The position numbers and the translations under genes were made by a program. Shown here in pieces: positions 35,288-43,509 of a stretch of 64,000 bases of DNA; position 1 is the stretch's first letter; every line of letters begins with the position of its first letter. The notes below the pieces were generated by a model. That model worked only from the letters and a program-made list of their open reading frames with translations, made no database searches and was not told where the DNA came from. The DNA lies in assembly GCA_020635815.1 (NCBI GenBank), contig JACJZB010000002.1, positions 372,001 to 436,000 on the forward strand, in the 5' to 3' direction. The stretch is from Flavobacteriales bacterium (GTDB lineage: Bacteria > Bacteroidota > Bacteroidia > Flavobacteriales_E > Vicingaceae).

Positions 35288-37234
35288 TTAATTGTTAATT
35301 CCAACCATGTACAATTCATGATCAAAATACTTTTCATTATTTATAGAAGCTCTAATGGTATAGCTACCCTCTACTAAAAAAGATACATCGCTTGATACTT
35401 TATTAATGCCTTTATTTAATGTTATCTTTTCTTGATATACTACCTTGCCTATTTTATCGTATATTGTTAAACTTCCTGTGCTAGATAGCGTTGAGTTAAT
35501 TATTAAATTAATTTTCCCAACTCCTGGGTTTGGGTACACATTGACGATATCTATCCCTTGAATAAGTACCGGTACTATTTGAGATTTTGATGATGCTCCA
35601 TCAAAATCGGTTTGTTTTAAACGATAATAAGAGGTTCCTCGGTAAGGAGCATTATCAAAATTGATATAATTTAGCGTTACTGAAGAGTTTCCTGCTCCAT
35701 CAACTTCTAACAAATCCTCCCAACTTACAGCATCTCTAGATCGCTCTACAGTAAAGTAATCATTGTTAATTTCTGTTACTGTTTGCCAATCCAACTGTAC
35801 TTTGGTTTGATTGACAGGTTTTGCATTAAAATATAATAACTCTACAGGTAATGGGGTTGCAGCATCTACTGAGGCTATTGTTATGTATTTTGTGGTATTG
35901 TTGGGTATTTGTGTTGTAGAAATTCCCGAAACGGTTATTATCCCTCCGCTGTATGAAAACGATAAACCACCACCAGCTGCATATATCGTTGCGTTAGAAA
36001 AATCTCCATCATCATCTACCAACAATCGTAAATCTGCTGGTGTAACTGAAGCTGGTATAGCACATGCATTTAATGTGAAATCGCCACTAAAACTTCCTGA
36101 AAAATTCGTTTTGGTTACTTTCCATTCTCGTTCTAATCGAGAGTATATGCCTACTGGCTTTTCTGTTGCTGCAGCAGGAGTATGACACATTTTACCTTGA
36201 TTATCGCCAACCAATACATAAGAAATATCACTACTAAAACTTCCTGTGTTTGCTGCATTGGAGGCTTGTAATGTATTCAAATAAATTCTTGTCGTGTCAT
36301 TAAGTGTGTGCGATTGCTTTTGCTCTAAAGCCTCATCATCATCTCTTCCTATTCCTATTACATTATTGTGGTATGTTGCACTTAAGGATGCGTCCCACAT
36401 CGTTGCTCCATTTGTTCCAAGATAATCTCCTGCTGTTCCTCCTGCAGAGTTATCTAGTGTAATCCCATATTTTACTGCTAGATATGATTCAATTTGTTCT
36501 TTGATGGTTGAACTTTCTTTTCTTTCGTTGTAAACGATAACTTCCGCTATCTCCCCCAAATAAAAATTTTTAAACAAACTATTATCATCATCCCAGTGTC
36601 CTCCTACACTATTAAATGTTGTTTTTGTGTTTTTGTTAGCCACTCCATTTAGTTGAGCAATTAAAGCTCCATCCAAGTACGTTTTTTTATTATTTAATGT
36701 AGTGCTATAAGTAAAATGTGAAAGTGTTTGTTCATTGGCTGTTACTACACCAGCAGGACTATTATTCGATCCAGTATTATTAAATCTATCATGAATTCCC
36801 CCGTCAGAAAGTAGTCTAATTGTAATCCATTCGTTGAGATTATTTTCGCCTGCATGAACTAGCGTATGTTTGTTAGCGGTTAAGTCGTTTCTAAACACTA
36901 CAAAAAATGAATAATTTGCATCTGCGGGGCTTATTGTTGCATCTGGTAAGGTAAATAATGAACTTCCATCTAAATATACAGATGGATTATAATTAAATTG
37001 AAAAGCGGCTGCATCTCTGTATTTTGGAGCAGAAAGATTTGTTCCGTTATTCCCGTTTCCTGATTGATCAACCCATGTTGTAATGGTTGTATTATCAATT
37101 ACAACACCACCATTATCATCAGCCTTAAGCCATAGGTTTAAATCATTAGATTCGTTTCCTGGTGATTGAGCAGAACTTATATTTGTAACGATAATTAAAA
37201 AAACTCCAATAAAAAATCTGATTAAACAATTCAT
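35288..37234 (-). CDS. T9SS surface protein with LamG-like domain and type A sorting domain
   Basis: The protein has 648 residues from the ATG at 37234, where MNCLIRFFIGVFLIIVTNISSAQ is a clean signal peptide; the frame to 37369 adds an unlikely leader. The mature protein begins directly with the LamG/ConA-like domain (SPGNESNDLNLWLKADDNGG), then YLAVKYGITLDNSAGGTAGDY with the DUF8202-like module, PVELLYFNAKPVNQTKVQLDWQT and a fibronectin-like segment, and a type A T9SS CTD at the end (NVYPNPGVGKINLIINS ... GSYTIRASINNEKYFDHELYMVG). It shares its N-terminal modules with the gene downstream and its C-terminal half with the gene upstream. Likely an adhesin or polysaccharide-binding surface protein. 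Confidence 0.9.
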   Translation of the reverse strand: MNCLIRFFIGVFLIIVTNISSAQSPGNESNDLNLWLKADDNGGVVIDNTTITTWVDQSGNGNNGTNLSAPKYRDAAAFQFNYNPSVYLDGSSLFTLPDATISPADANYSFFVVFRNDLTANKHTLVHAGENNLNEWITIRLLSDGGIHDRFNNTGSNNSPAGVVTANEQTLSHFTYSTTLNNKKTYLDGALIAQLNGVANKNTKTTFNSVGGHWDDDNSLFKNFYLGEIAEVIVYNERKESSTIKEQIESYLAVKYGITLDNSAGGTAGDYLGTNGATMWDASLSATYHNNVIGIGRDDDEALEQKQSHTLNDTTRIYLNTLQASNAANTGSFSSDISYVLVGDNQGKMCHTPAAATEKPVGIYSRLEREWKVTKTNFSGSFSGDFTLNACAIPASVTPADLRLLVDDDGDFSNATIYAAGGGLSFSYSGGIITVSGISTTQIPNNTTKYITIASVDAATPLPVELLYFNAKPVNQTKVQLDWQTVTEINNDYFTVERSRDAVSWEDLLEVDGAGNSSVTLNYINFDNAPYRGTSYYRLKQTDFDGASSKSQIVPVLIQGIDIVNVYPNPGVGKINLIINSTLSSTGSLTIYDKIGKVVYQEKITLNKGINKVSSDVSFLVEGSYTIRASINNEKYFDHELYMVGINN

Positions 37235-37261
37235 CTTTAATTTGTAATTTGATGTGAATAA

Positions 37262-37322
37262 CAAATATATGTAACCCACAATATACTTAAGGCCATTAAA
37301 GGTTAACAAATCGTTACAAAAC
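37262..37322 (-). promoter_or_regulatory. Promoter with upstream paired element, surface gene 2
   Basis: A perfect -7 box TATATTTG (minus, 37262-37269) lies 27 bases before the ATG at 37234. The shared element, read on the plus strand as GGTTAACAAAT and CGTTACAAAAC (37301-37322), is 37 bases upstream, measured from its TTG (minus strand) to the -7 box, as in the two paralogues. Confidence 0.65.
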
Positions 37323-37403
37323 AATAAATTAAGGGTGTTTTTTGCCTTTTTGAGTGAATAATAACACAAAAATCAGCGTTCTTCTCCTAAAAGCTTCTTT
37401 TTT

Positions 37404-39338
37404 TTAATTGTTACTTCCAACCATGTACAATTCATGATCAAAATACTTCCCATTACTTATGGAAGCTCTAATTGTATAGCTACCCTCTACTAAAAAAGTT
37501 ACATCTCTTGATACTTTATTAATACCTTTAATTAATGTTATCTTTTCTTGATATACTACCTTGCCTATTTTATCATATATTGTTATGTTTCCAATATCTG
37601 ATAGCGTTGAGTTAATTATTAAGTTAATCTCTCCAGCTCCTGGGTTTGGATACACATTAACGATATCTATCCCTTGAATAAGTACGGGTACTATTTGAGA
37701 TTTTGATGATGATCCATCAAAATCGGTTTGTTTTAAACGATAATAAGAGGTTCCTCGGTAAGGTGCATTATCAAAATTGATATAACTTAACGTTACTGAA
37801 GAATTCCCTGCTCCATCAACTTCTAACAAATCCTCCCAACTTACAGCGTCTCTAGATCGCTCAACTGTAAAATAATCGTTGTTAATTTCTGTTACTGTTT
37901 GCCAATCTAACTGTACTTTGTTCTGACTTACTGCTTTTGCATTAAAATATAATAACTCTACAGGTAGTGGGGTATTCGCATCAACTGAGGCTATTGTTAT
38001 GTATTTTGTGGTATTATTGGGTATTTGTGTTGTAGAAATCCCCGAAACGGTTATTATTCCTCCGCTGTATGAGAAAGATAAACCACCACCAGCTGCATAT
38101 ATCGTTGCATCCGAAAAATCTCCGTCACCATCAACATTATCTACTAATAAACGTAAATCCGCTGGATTAACTGTTCCTGATGCTGCACAATTATCAATGG
38201 TAATATCAAGGCTAAAAGTACCTGGAAAGTTAGTTTTAGTTACTTTCCATTCACGCTCTAATCGAGAGTATATTCCTGCAGGCTTTTCTGCTGCAGAAGA
38301 AGGTGTTGCACACAATTTACCTTGATTATGCCCAATTAAAACGTAAGATTCATCTACTGCAAATGTCCCTGTGTTTGCTGCATTAGAAGCTTGTAATGTA
38401 TTCAAATAAATTCGGAGACTATCGTCTGCAGTATGTGATTGCTTTTGTAATAAAGCTTCAACATCATCCCTACCCAAACCTATTACATCGTTGTGATATG
38501 CACCACCAGCAGGAAAAGATGCATCCCAAACCGAAAACGGACTGGTAGTAGGATAATAATCTCCTGCTGTTCCTCCTCCTGAGTTATCTAGTGTGATTCC
38601 GTATTTTATCGCTAGATATGAATTAACCCTAGTAAATTCTGCAGCAGTAAGTTGCGTAGGAAAAGATAATGCTTCTGTAATTTGCCCACCGAAATCTGTT
38701 GTGGTCACTCCATTAGGAATATCTCCAATGGTAAAAATGCCATTAGAACCTGAAAATCCAGTATTTGAAAAATTAGCAGAACCGTTTGCACCATCGTTTA
38801 AATATGCATTGTCTGGATCGGTTGTATTATAATAAGACGAGAAAATTCCGAAATTAGTAGCAGACGCAGGTATTGTTAAAGGGAGCCAAGTTTTAGAATC
38901 ACTTCTATGAAACACACCTTTCGATTGGATAGTAAATTCTTGATTATTAGACGTACAAAAATATCCATAAGCCTGATTTGCAGTTAATAAATTATCATCT
39001 GTAAACACCAAAAACAAAGTTCCTTGTGTTGCTGAAAGAGCATCATTAATGGTTAAACTTCCTCTAAAAAAATCATCGTTATCATCTGTACCTAAAAAAG
39101 ATATGGAAGGATTATAATTAACATTATTTAAATTTTTGGTAGGACTTGTACCTCCGGTACTTAAGTTGGGTATATTAACATTCGTAACAGAGTTGCTCCA
39201 AGTTGTAGTACCCGCAGTAAAGTTATCAGCTTTAAACCAAGTTCTCGCATTAGTAACACCTCCAGGTTTATTTTGAGAAAAAATTGAAACAGGAATTATT
39301 GTAAAAAGAATTCCAATAAAAAAACTAGTTACATGCAT
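37404..39338 (-). CDS. T9SS surface protein, third paralogue, type A sorting domain
   Basis: The protein has about 644 residues. The start is chosen at 39338 (MHVTSFFIGILFTIIPVSIFSQ, a good signal peptide); ATG at 39341 would add one residue. The N-terminal domain (KPGGVTNARTWFKADNFTAG) is LamG-like but clearly diverged from the other two. From YLAVKYGITLDNSGGGTAGDY onward it has the same modules: the GLGRDDVEALLQKQSH segment, PVELLYFNAKAVSQNKVQLDWQT, and a type A CTD (NVYPNPGAGEINLIINS) nearly identical to that of the neighbour. It lies 99 bases downstream of the membrane-bound TPR-LuxR regulator gene. Confidence 0.9.
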   Translation of the reverse strand: MHVTSFFIGILFTIIPVSIFSQNKPGGVTNARTWFKADNFTAGTTTWSNSVTNVNIPNLSTGGTSPTKNLNNVNYNPSISFLGTDDNDDFFRGSLTINDALSATQGTLFLVFTDDNLLTANQAYGYFCTSNNQEFTIQSKGVFHRSDSKTWLPLTIPASATNFGIFSSYYNTTDPDNAYLNDGANGSANFSNTGFSGSNGIFTIGDIPNGVTTTDFGGQITEALSFPTQLTAAEFTRVNSYLAIKYGITLDNSGGGTAGDYYPTTSPFSVWDASFPAGGAYHNDVIGLGRDDVEALLQKQSHTADDSLRIYLNTLQASNAANTGTFAVDESYVLIGHNQGKLCATPSSAAEKPAGIYSRLEREWKVTKTNFPGTFSLDITIDNCAASGTVNPADLRLLVDNVDGDGDFSDATIYAAGGGLSFSYSGGIITVSGISTTQIPNNTTKYITIASVDANTPLPVELLYFNAKAVSQNKVQLDWQTVTEINNDYFTVERSRDAVSWEDLLEVDGAGNSSVTLSYINFDNAPYRGTSYYRLKQTDFDGSSSKSQIVPVLIQGIDIVNVYPNPGAGEINLIINSTLSDIGNITIYDKIGKVVYQEKITLIKGINKVSRDVTFLVEGSYTIRASISNGKYFDHELYMVGSNN

Positions 39339-39358
39339 CATAATAAAAGTATTTATTA

Positions 39359-39420
39359 CAAATATGGACAAACAGACAATAACAATCCTTTTTTAGAGGT
39401 TAACAAATAGTTACAGAACG
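39359..39420 (-). promoter_or_regulatory. Promoter with upstream paired element, surface gene 3
   Basis: The -7-like box CATATTTG (minus, 39359-39366) lies 20 bases before the start. The shared element, on the plus strand GGTTAACAAAT and AGTTACAGAAC (39399-39420), is again exactly 37 bases upstream. It sits just after the stop codon of the TPR-LuxR regulator gene. Confidence 0.6.
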
Positions 39421-39437
39421 CAAAATAAAGGGGCTAA

Positions 39438-41156
39438 TTACAAACTCAATATATAACTATCGAAGGAATTAGTTATTTCAAGTTTCGATTTAAGTCTTGA
39501 TTTAGATACTTTTACAGAATTTAGGGAAATGTTTTTTAATTCAGCAATTTCTTTATTGGATAAGCCCATCCTAATCATAACACAAAGGTCTTTTTCTTTT
39601 TCATTAAGATCAGGATGTTTATCATTTAGAGTAATAAAAAATTTCATATCAATCAGCTCATTGTTCTCATTGACTAAATTTTTTAGTTTATTATGTGCTA
39701 CACTACTGTTTAGCTCCGCTATAAGCGTCATAATAGATTCTCCTATCTGTTCTTGAGATTGTTTAACTACTACTTTTAGCTTGTCTAAAATTTGTTTATT
39801 AACCTCATGCTTATGTGTAATTTTCATTCCTAAGCTTAATACATCTTGCTTTTTCAATTCTAAGTCAGACTCAAGTGCTTTGTTTTTATATTTAAGTTGT
39901 TTGTAGTATTGAATAACTGCTACTATAAGAAGAAGTATAATTATAAGAATAGAGCCTAATATTATTTTCAACTTGAACTCATTTTGTGATGCAATTGCAA
40001 GCTTATATTTAGTTTCGTTAAGTTTAGCATTAGCTAGTTCATTTTGTGTTTCGGCTTGAGCTAATATATACCTAGAAATTAAATCATTGCTTTTCAACTC
40101 TCTTTTCTTTTCTTCGATCATGTGCAACTGTATCAATTCTCTGTATTTCTTTACAAGCTCTTGATATTGCTGATTAGATGCTGTATTAAAAATAGAAGTG
40201 AAATCGAGTTGAAACTCGGCAAAGTCAATTTTAGCGTTAATAGACTGTTTGTTAAGCAATACCTCCATAGCAGCCATATAATTTAACGCCTTTCGTTTGT
40301 CTTTCTTTCGTAAAGACACATCAGCTAATAATCTTAATAATCCAAAACTATACCTATCATCTTGGAGTGATTTACCATTAGTATTATAATCAATTAACAA
40401 GTAATGTTCGGCACTATCTAATTTATTCTTATCAAGATAACACTGACCAATGTTACCGTTAATGTTATTCATCATAATATTTTGCTCCTGGCTTAGGTTG
40501 TTGTTTTTAATATAGGTAATGCTTTTATTAAAGTAAAATATAGCCGAATCAGCCTGCTTCATTTTATAATAATTCCAGCCGATATTGTTTAAGCTACTCA
40601 AAATCCCTATTTTATCTTTTGTTTTTTGAGCAACATTTAATTGACGTTTGTAGTAAACCATAGAGCTATCAAATAGTTCGTGTTCGATAAAACATCCTGC
40701 TATTAACCCGTTTATAATAACTTCATTACCCCTCCCTTCATTAATAGCTTTTTTTAAGAATTTTACTGAAAGCCCAAAAGATTTTAACTTGGAGAAAGTT
40801 ATTCCCATTTGCTCATAAAGGTGATATTTGGTTTGCGGTGATAAAGATTTGTTTTTTTCTAGTTTTAAGAAAACTTGTATTGCTTCTTGATACTTTTCAT
40901 GTCCGACTAACTTGCTAGCATAGAATATAAGTAACTGTAACTCCTCTTGATTTTTCGATTTGGTATCTATATCTTTAATCATACTTCGTGAGATTTTCAC
41001 AATCTCTCGAGGAGTATAATTTGCAGAATCAATCTTTTGAAAATGCTGTCTAACAATTTCATTTTCTTCCAAAACATCTTTTGCCTGATTTTGAGCTAAT
41101 GAAGTGACATAAAGATGGCTAAATAAAAGAAATATTATGACTCTGGTTAAATTCAT
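39438..41156 (-). CDS. Membrane-anchored TPR protein with C-terminal LuxR-type HTH
   Basis: The protein has 572 residues from the ATG at 41156; the frame begins at a TTG two codons earlier. Signal peptide (MNLTRVIIFLLFSHLYVTSLAQ), about 310 residues of TPR repeats expected in the periplasm, one membrane helix (KIILGSILIIILLLIVAVIQYY, near residues 400-422), a coiled coil, and a LuxR-type helix-turn-helix (LNEKEKDLCVMIRMGLSNKEIAELKNISLNSVKVSKSRLKSK, split over residues about 510-555). It is thus a one-component transmembrane regulator that could turn a periplasmic signal directly into DNA binding. It is the first gene before three T9SS surface-protein genes in the same direction. Confidence 0.9.
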   Translation of the reverse strand: MNLTRVIIFLLFSHLYVTSLAQNQAKDVLEENEIVRQHFQKIDSANYTPREIVKISRSMIKDIDTKSKNQEELQLLIFYASKLVGHEKYQEAIQVFLKLEKNKSLSPQTKYHLYEQMGITFSKLKSFGLSVKFLKKAINEGRGNEVIINGLIAGCFIEHELFDSSMVYYKRQLNVAQKTKDKIGILSSLNNIGWNYYKMKQADSAIFYFNKSITYIKNNNLSQEQNIMMNNINGNIGQCYLDKNKLDSAEHYLLIDYNTNGKSLQDDRYSFGLLRLLADVSLRKKDKRKALNYMAAMEVLLNKQSINAKIDFAEFQLDFTSIFNTASNQQYQELVKKYRELIQLHMIEEKKRELKSNDLISRYILAQAETQNELANAKLNETKYKLAIASQNEFKLKIILGSILIIILLLIVAVIQYYKQLKYKNKALESDLELKKQDVLSLGMKITHKHEVNKQILDKLKVVVKQSQEQIGESIMTLIAELNSSVAHNKLKNLVNENNELIDMKFFITLNDKHPDLNEKEKDLCVMIRMGLSNKEIAELKNISLNSVKVSKSRLKSKLEITNSFDSYILSL

Positions 41157-41413
41157 ATTCAAAACTAATTAAAATAAAAAATTTAATAGCCTTATTTTGT
41201 AAATAGGATAAATAGGCTTTTATGCCAAAATAATTTAACAAAATAAGAATATGAAACGTAAGCTATTTACTTCAAATCAATAAGATAACTCACTAAAATA
41301 CAAAATTTAGTAATAGGGGGGTGAAAAGGTAAAAATGGTGTGATGTTAATGCTACTATATGTAATGTGCCTTTAGTTTGTTCAATGCTTAAAAGTAATAA
41401 ATTTTGTGAAGAA

Positions 41414-41495
41414 TCACCCCTCTCAGTCTCCCCTCAAGGGGAGAAGTTTCCTCCCTTGAGACTCCGAATATATTCGGACTGATTAAGGTGGGTGA
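41414..41495. repeat. Complex palindromic intergenic element
   Basis: Nested inverted repeats: outer TCACCC (41414-41419) with GGGTGA (41490-41495); inner perfect TCTCCCCT/AGGGGAGA (41427-41444) and perfect TCCGAATA/TATTCGGA (41463-41478). It is far richer in GC than its surroundings and resembles CCCCTC-type intergenic repeats of Bacteroidota. The gap 41157-41718 also holds a hairpin at 41188-41218 (AGCCTTATTT with AAATAGGCT). I see no real gene in it. Confidence 0.7.
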
Positions 41496-41514
41496 ATAAA
41501 AAGCACTAGCAAAA

Positions 41515-41667
41515 ATGGAGGCACAAAAGTCAGTCCGTTTAAATGGCTTGGTAGTCCAAGTATTGCTGGCACAAAATCCAGCGCTAAATTTTAACGACAA
41601 GAAAAGCTACAAAAATGCACGAATGTCCGGCTTAAAAATCGGTCTTTTGGGATTAAATCTGCAATAG
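41515..41667 (+). other. Small open frame inside the intergenic repeat region, doubtful
   Basis: A 50-codon frame (starting MEAQKSVRLNGLVVQVLLAQ) lies in the same block as the palindromes, with no promoter or leader. An overlapping minus-strand frame of 70 codons also exists at 41388-41600. I think that both are chance frames in a dispersed repeat, but sequence recurrence could be tested. Confidence 0.25.
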
Positions 41668-41678
41668 TTTACAACTTC

Positions 41679-41706
41679 CGAATAAACAACACATGTTGTT
41701 TATTCG
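41679..41706. terminator. Perfect 13-bp inverted repeat after scoB
   Basis: CGAATAAACAACA (41679-41691) pairs perfectly with TGTTGTTTATTCG (41694-41706) around two bases. It starts 13 bases after the scoB stop on the minus strand. It lacks a T-run in the minus direction, so it may be a terminator, an mRNA-end stabiliser or the end of the repeat block. Confidence 0.6.
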
Positions 41707-41718
41707 CACTATATATAT

Positions 41719-42375
41719 TTAATCTAACCTCATTTCTGGCACATGGTCTGGTACAATCAAAGTACCTTCTGTGGCAGCTTTAATTTCTTCAACACTAACT
41801 CCAGGAGCTCTTTCTACTAAGTGGAAAGCACCTTCTTTAACATCTAAAACAGCTAAATTGGTAACAACTTTAGTTACACAACCAACACCCGTTAAAGGTA
41901 AAGAGCATGTTTTTAATAATTTACTTTCTCCTTTTTTGTTGGTGTGCATCATCGCTACAATAATATTTTTTGCAGAAGCTACTAAATCCATTGCACCCCC
42001 CATTCCCTTTACCATCATTCCGGGTATTTTCCAGTTAGCAATATCTCCGTTTTGAGCAACTTCCATTGCTCCTAAAACGGTTAACTGCACATGCTGTCCT
42101 CTAATCATGGCAAAACTCGTTGCAGAATCAAAAATGGAAGCTCCAGGTTGTAAAGTCACAGTTTGTTTACCTGCATTTATCATGTCGGCATCTTCCTCTC
42201 CATCAAAAGGGAAAGGCCCCATGCCTAAAATTCCATTTTCCGATTGAAATTCTACTGTAATTCCTTTTGGAACGTAGTTGGCAACTAAAGTAGGAATACC
42301 TATTCCTAAATTTACATACCATCCATCTCTTAATTCTTGTGCAATACGTTTTGCTATTCCTGTTTTATCTAACAT
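41719..42375 (-). CDS. scoB: 3-oxoacid CoA-transferase (SCOT) subunit B
   Basis: This 218-residue protein is the catalytic beta subunit of succinyl-CoA:3-ketoacid CoA-transferase, used in ketone body and acetoacetate metabolism. The catalytic Glu is in the FQSENGILGMG motif. Other family segments are IAKRIAQELRDGWYVNLGIGIPTLV, DSATSFAMIRGQHVQLTVLGAM and MKGMGGAMDLV. It needs subunit A, encoded upstream but separated by a four-helix-bundle gene cassette that starts eight bases before this ATG, so normal A-B coupling has been broken. Confidence 0.95.
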   Translation of the reverse strand: MLDKTGIAKRIAQELRDGWYVNLGIGIPTLVANYVPKGITVEFQSENGILGMGPFPFDGEEDADMINAGKQTVTLQPGASIFDSATSFAMIRGQHVQLTVLGAMEVAQNGDIANWKIPGMMVKGMGGAMDLVASAKNIIVAMMHTNKKGESKLLKTCSLPLTGVGCVTKVVTNLAVLDVKEGAFHLVERAPGVSVEEIKAATEGTLIVPDHVPEMRLD

Positions 42376-42383
42376 CTTATTTA

Positions 42384-42797
42384 ATTTGAAAATTTGAAAA
42401 TTTGAAAAAATTATTTCTTCTTGCTTGAGGAGATAATTTTCGAAATAATCAAATGTATAGTATTTAGTTTTTTAAATAATTCCTCATTTGGACTTGGATA
42501 ATGTTTTGATTCTTTACACAACATAAGCCAAAATAGAAGTTCATCCGTTTCTTTTGCTGAAATTTTAAATTTATGGATAAAATCTGCTTTACTTTCTGCA
42601 TTTTGAGCCTCTCTAATGTTAGCTCCTATTGAAGTTCCACTTCTAAATATTTGTGAAGCCATCTCAAAACGATTTAACGCTCTAATCTCTTCTGAAAAAG
42701 CAATAATTTCTAGTGCAAAATCAAATGTTAAATTAACTATTAAGTTGTCTTTATCGTTTCTCATTTTTCAAATTCTCAAATCAAAACATTTTCAAAT
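42384..42797. mobile_element. Four-helix-bundle gene cassette with inverted 8-bp iterons
   Basis: Left end: three direct copies of ATTTGAAA (42384-42407). Right end: four 8-bp units TTTCAAAT, TCTCAAAT, CAAAACAT, TTTCAAAT (42766-42797), in the opposite orientation. The only gene inside is the four-helix-bundle frame 42411-42764. The right end touches the scoA stop codon and the left end is eight bases from the scoB ATG, so the unit fills the gap exactly. No transposase is encoded. The call as mobile is inference. Confidence 0.55.
42411..42764 (-). CDS. Four-helix-bundle protein (23S rRNA-intervening-sequence family)
   Basis: The 117-residue protein matches the family closely: LTFDFALEIIAFSEEIRALNRFEMASQIFRSGTSIGANIREAQ (split here over residues 11-53) with the core SGTSIGANIREAQNAESKADF, and DELLFWLMLCKESKH. 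These proteins were first found in intervening sequences of 23S rRNA genes, and also occur as accessory proteins (Avd) in diversity-generating retroelements; no reverse transcriptase is present here. It lies between the two CoA-transferase subunits and is bounded by inverted iterons, so it looks like an inserted unit rather than a part of the pathway. Confidence 0.88.
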   Translation of the reverse strand: MRNDKDNLIVNLTFDFALEIIAFSEEIRALNRFEMASQIFRSGTSIGANIREAQNAESKADFIHKFKISAKETDELLFWLMLCKESKHYPSPNEELFKKLNTIHLIISKIISSSKKK

Positions 42798-43499
42798 TTA
42801 TTTAGAGCGAACTGTTCGTTGTTCAATTCTTTTCTCATAATCAGTTCCTTGGAAAATACGTTGCACAAATATTCCTGGCGTATGAATAAAATTTGGGTCT
42901 AATTCCCCTTCTGGAACTAACTCTTCTACCTCAGCAATGGTAATTTTACCAGCTGTAGCCATTGGTTGATTAAAATTTCGGGCAGTGCCTTTATAAATTA
43001 AGTTGCCTGCTGTATCGCCTTTCCAAGCTTTAACAATGGCAAAATCAGCAGTTAATGCTTCTTCTAAAATATGTGGTTTACCATTGTAAACTCTCACTTC
43101 TTTTCCTTCAGCTACTTCGGTTCCATAACCTGCAGGTGTAAAAAAAGCAGGAATTCCAGCTCCTCCAGCTCTACATTTTTCTGCTAAAGTACCTTGTGGA
43201 GTTAATTCAACCTCTAACTCTCCACTTAACATTTGACGTTCAAATTCTTTATTTTCTCCAACATAAGAAGAAATCATTTTTTTGATTTGCTTTTTTTGCA
43301 ATAAAAGACCTAATCCAAAATCATCAACTCCAGCATTGTTAGAAATACAGGTTAGCCCTTTTACATTCATGTTTACCAATTCTGTAATACAGTTTTCAGG
43401 AATTCCACATAAGCCAAAACCACCTAACATTAAGGTCATGTTGTCTTTGATGTCTTTTGTTGCTTCTTTGGCATTCGCCACTACTTTATTTATCGCCAT
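42798..43499 (-). CDS. scoA: 3-oxoacid CoA-transferase (SCOT) subunit A
   Basis: This 233-residue subunit binds CoA with subunit B. Family markers are [29 protein letters not shown], the glycine-rich [30 protein letters not shown] and [14 protein letters not shown]. It starts 11 bases after the PBP1A stop and may be carried on the ricT-gldH-PBP1A transcript. Confidence 0.95.
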   Translation of the reverse strand: MAINKVVANAKEATKDIKDNMTLMLGGFGLCGIPENCITELVNMNVKGLTCISNNAGVDDFGLGLLLQKKQIKKMISSYVGENKEFERQMLSGELEVELTPQGTLAEKCRAGGAGIPAFFTPAGYGTEVAEGKEVRVYNGKPHILEEALTADFAIVKAWKGDTAGNLIYKGTARNFNQPMATAGKITIAEVEELVPEGELDPNFIHTPGIFVQRIFQGTDYEKRIEQRTVRSK

Positions 43500-43509
43500 A
43501 ATTTATTTT

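Noticed and set aside
35811..36185. Plus-strand frames of 108-124 codons opposite the surface-protein genes
   Set aside because: They recur at the same place in two paralogues only because the sense DNA is duplicated; no start signals or domain features.
37235..37369. Longer start of the second surface protein
   Set aside because: It would put 45 residues before a clean signal peptide and would run through the promoter and control element.
41388..41600. Minus-strand frame of 70 codons as a real gene
   Set aside because: It lies across palindromic repeats, has no promoter, and the opposite strand has a competing frame.
42411..42764. Diversity-generating retroelement, because its Avd protein shares the four-helix-bundle fold
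   Set aside because: No reverse transcriptase, template repeat or variable repeat is found nearby. The 159-bp repeats elsewhere show no adenine-biased changes that I can see.
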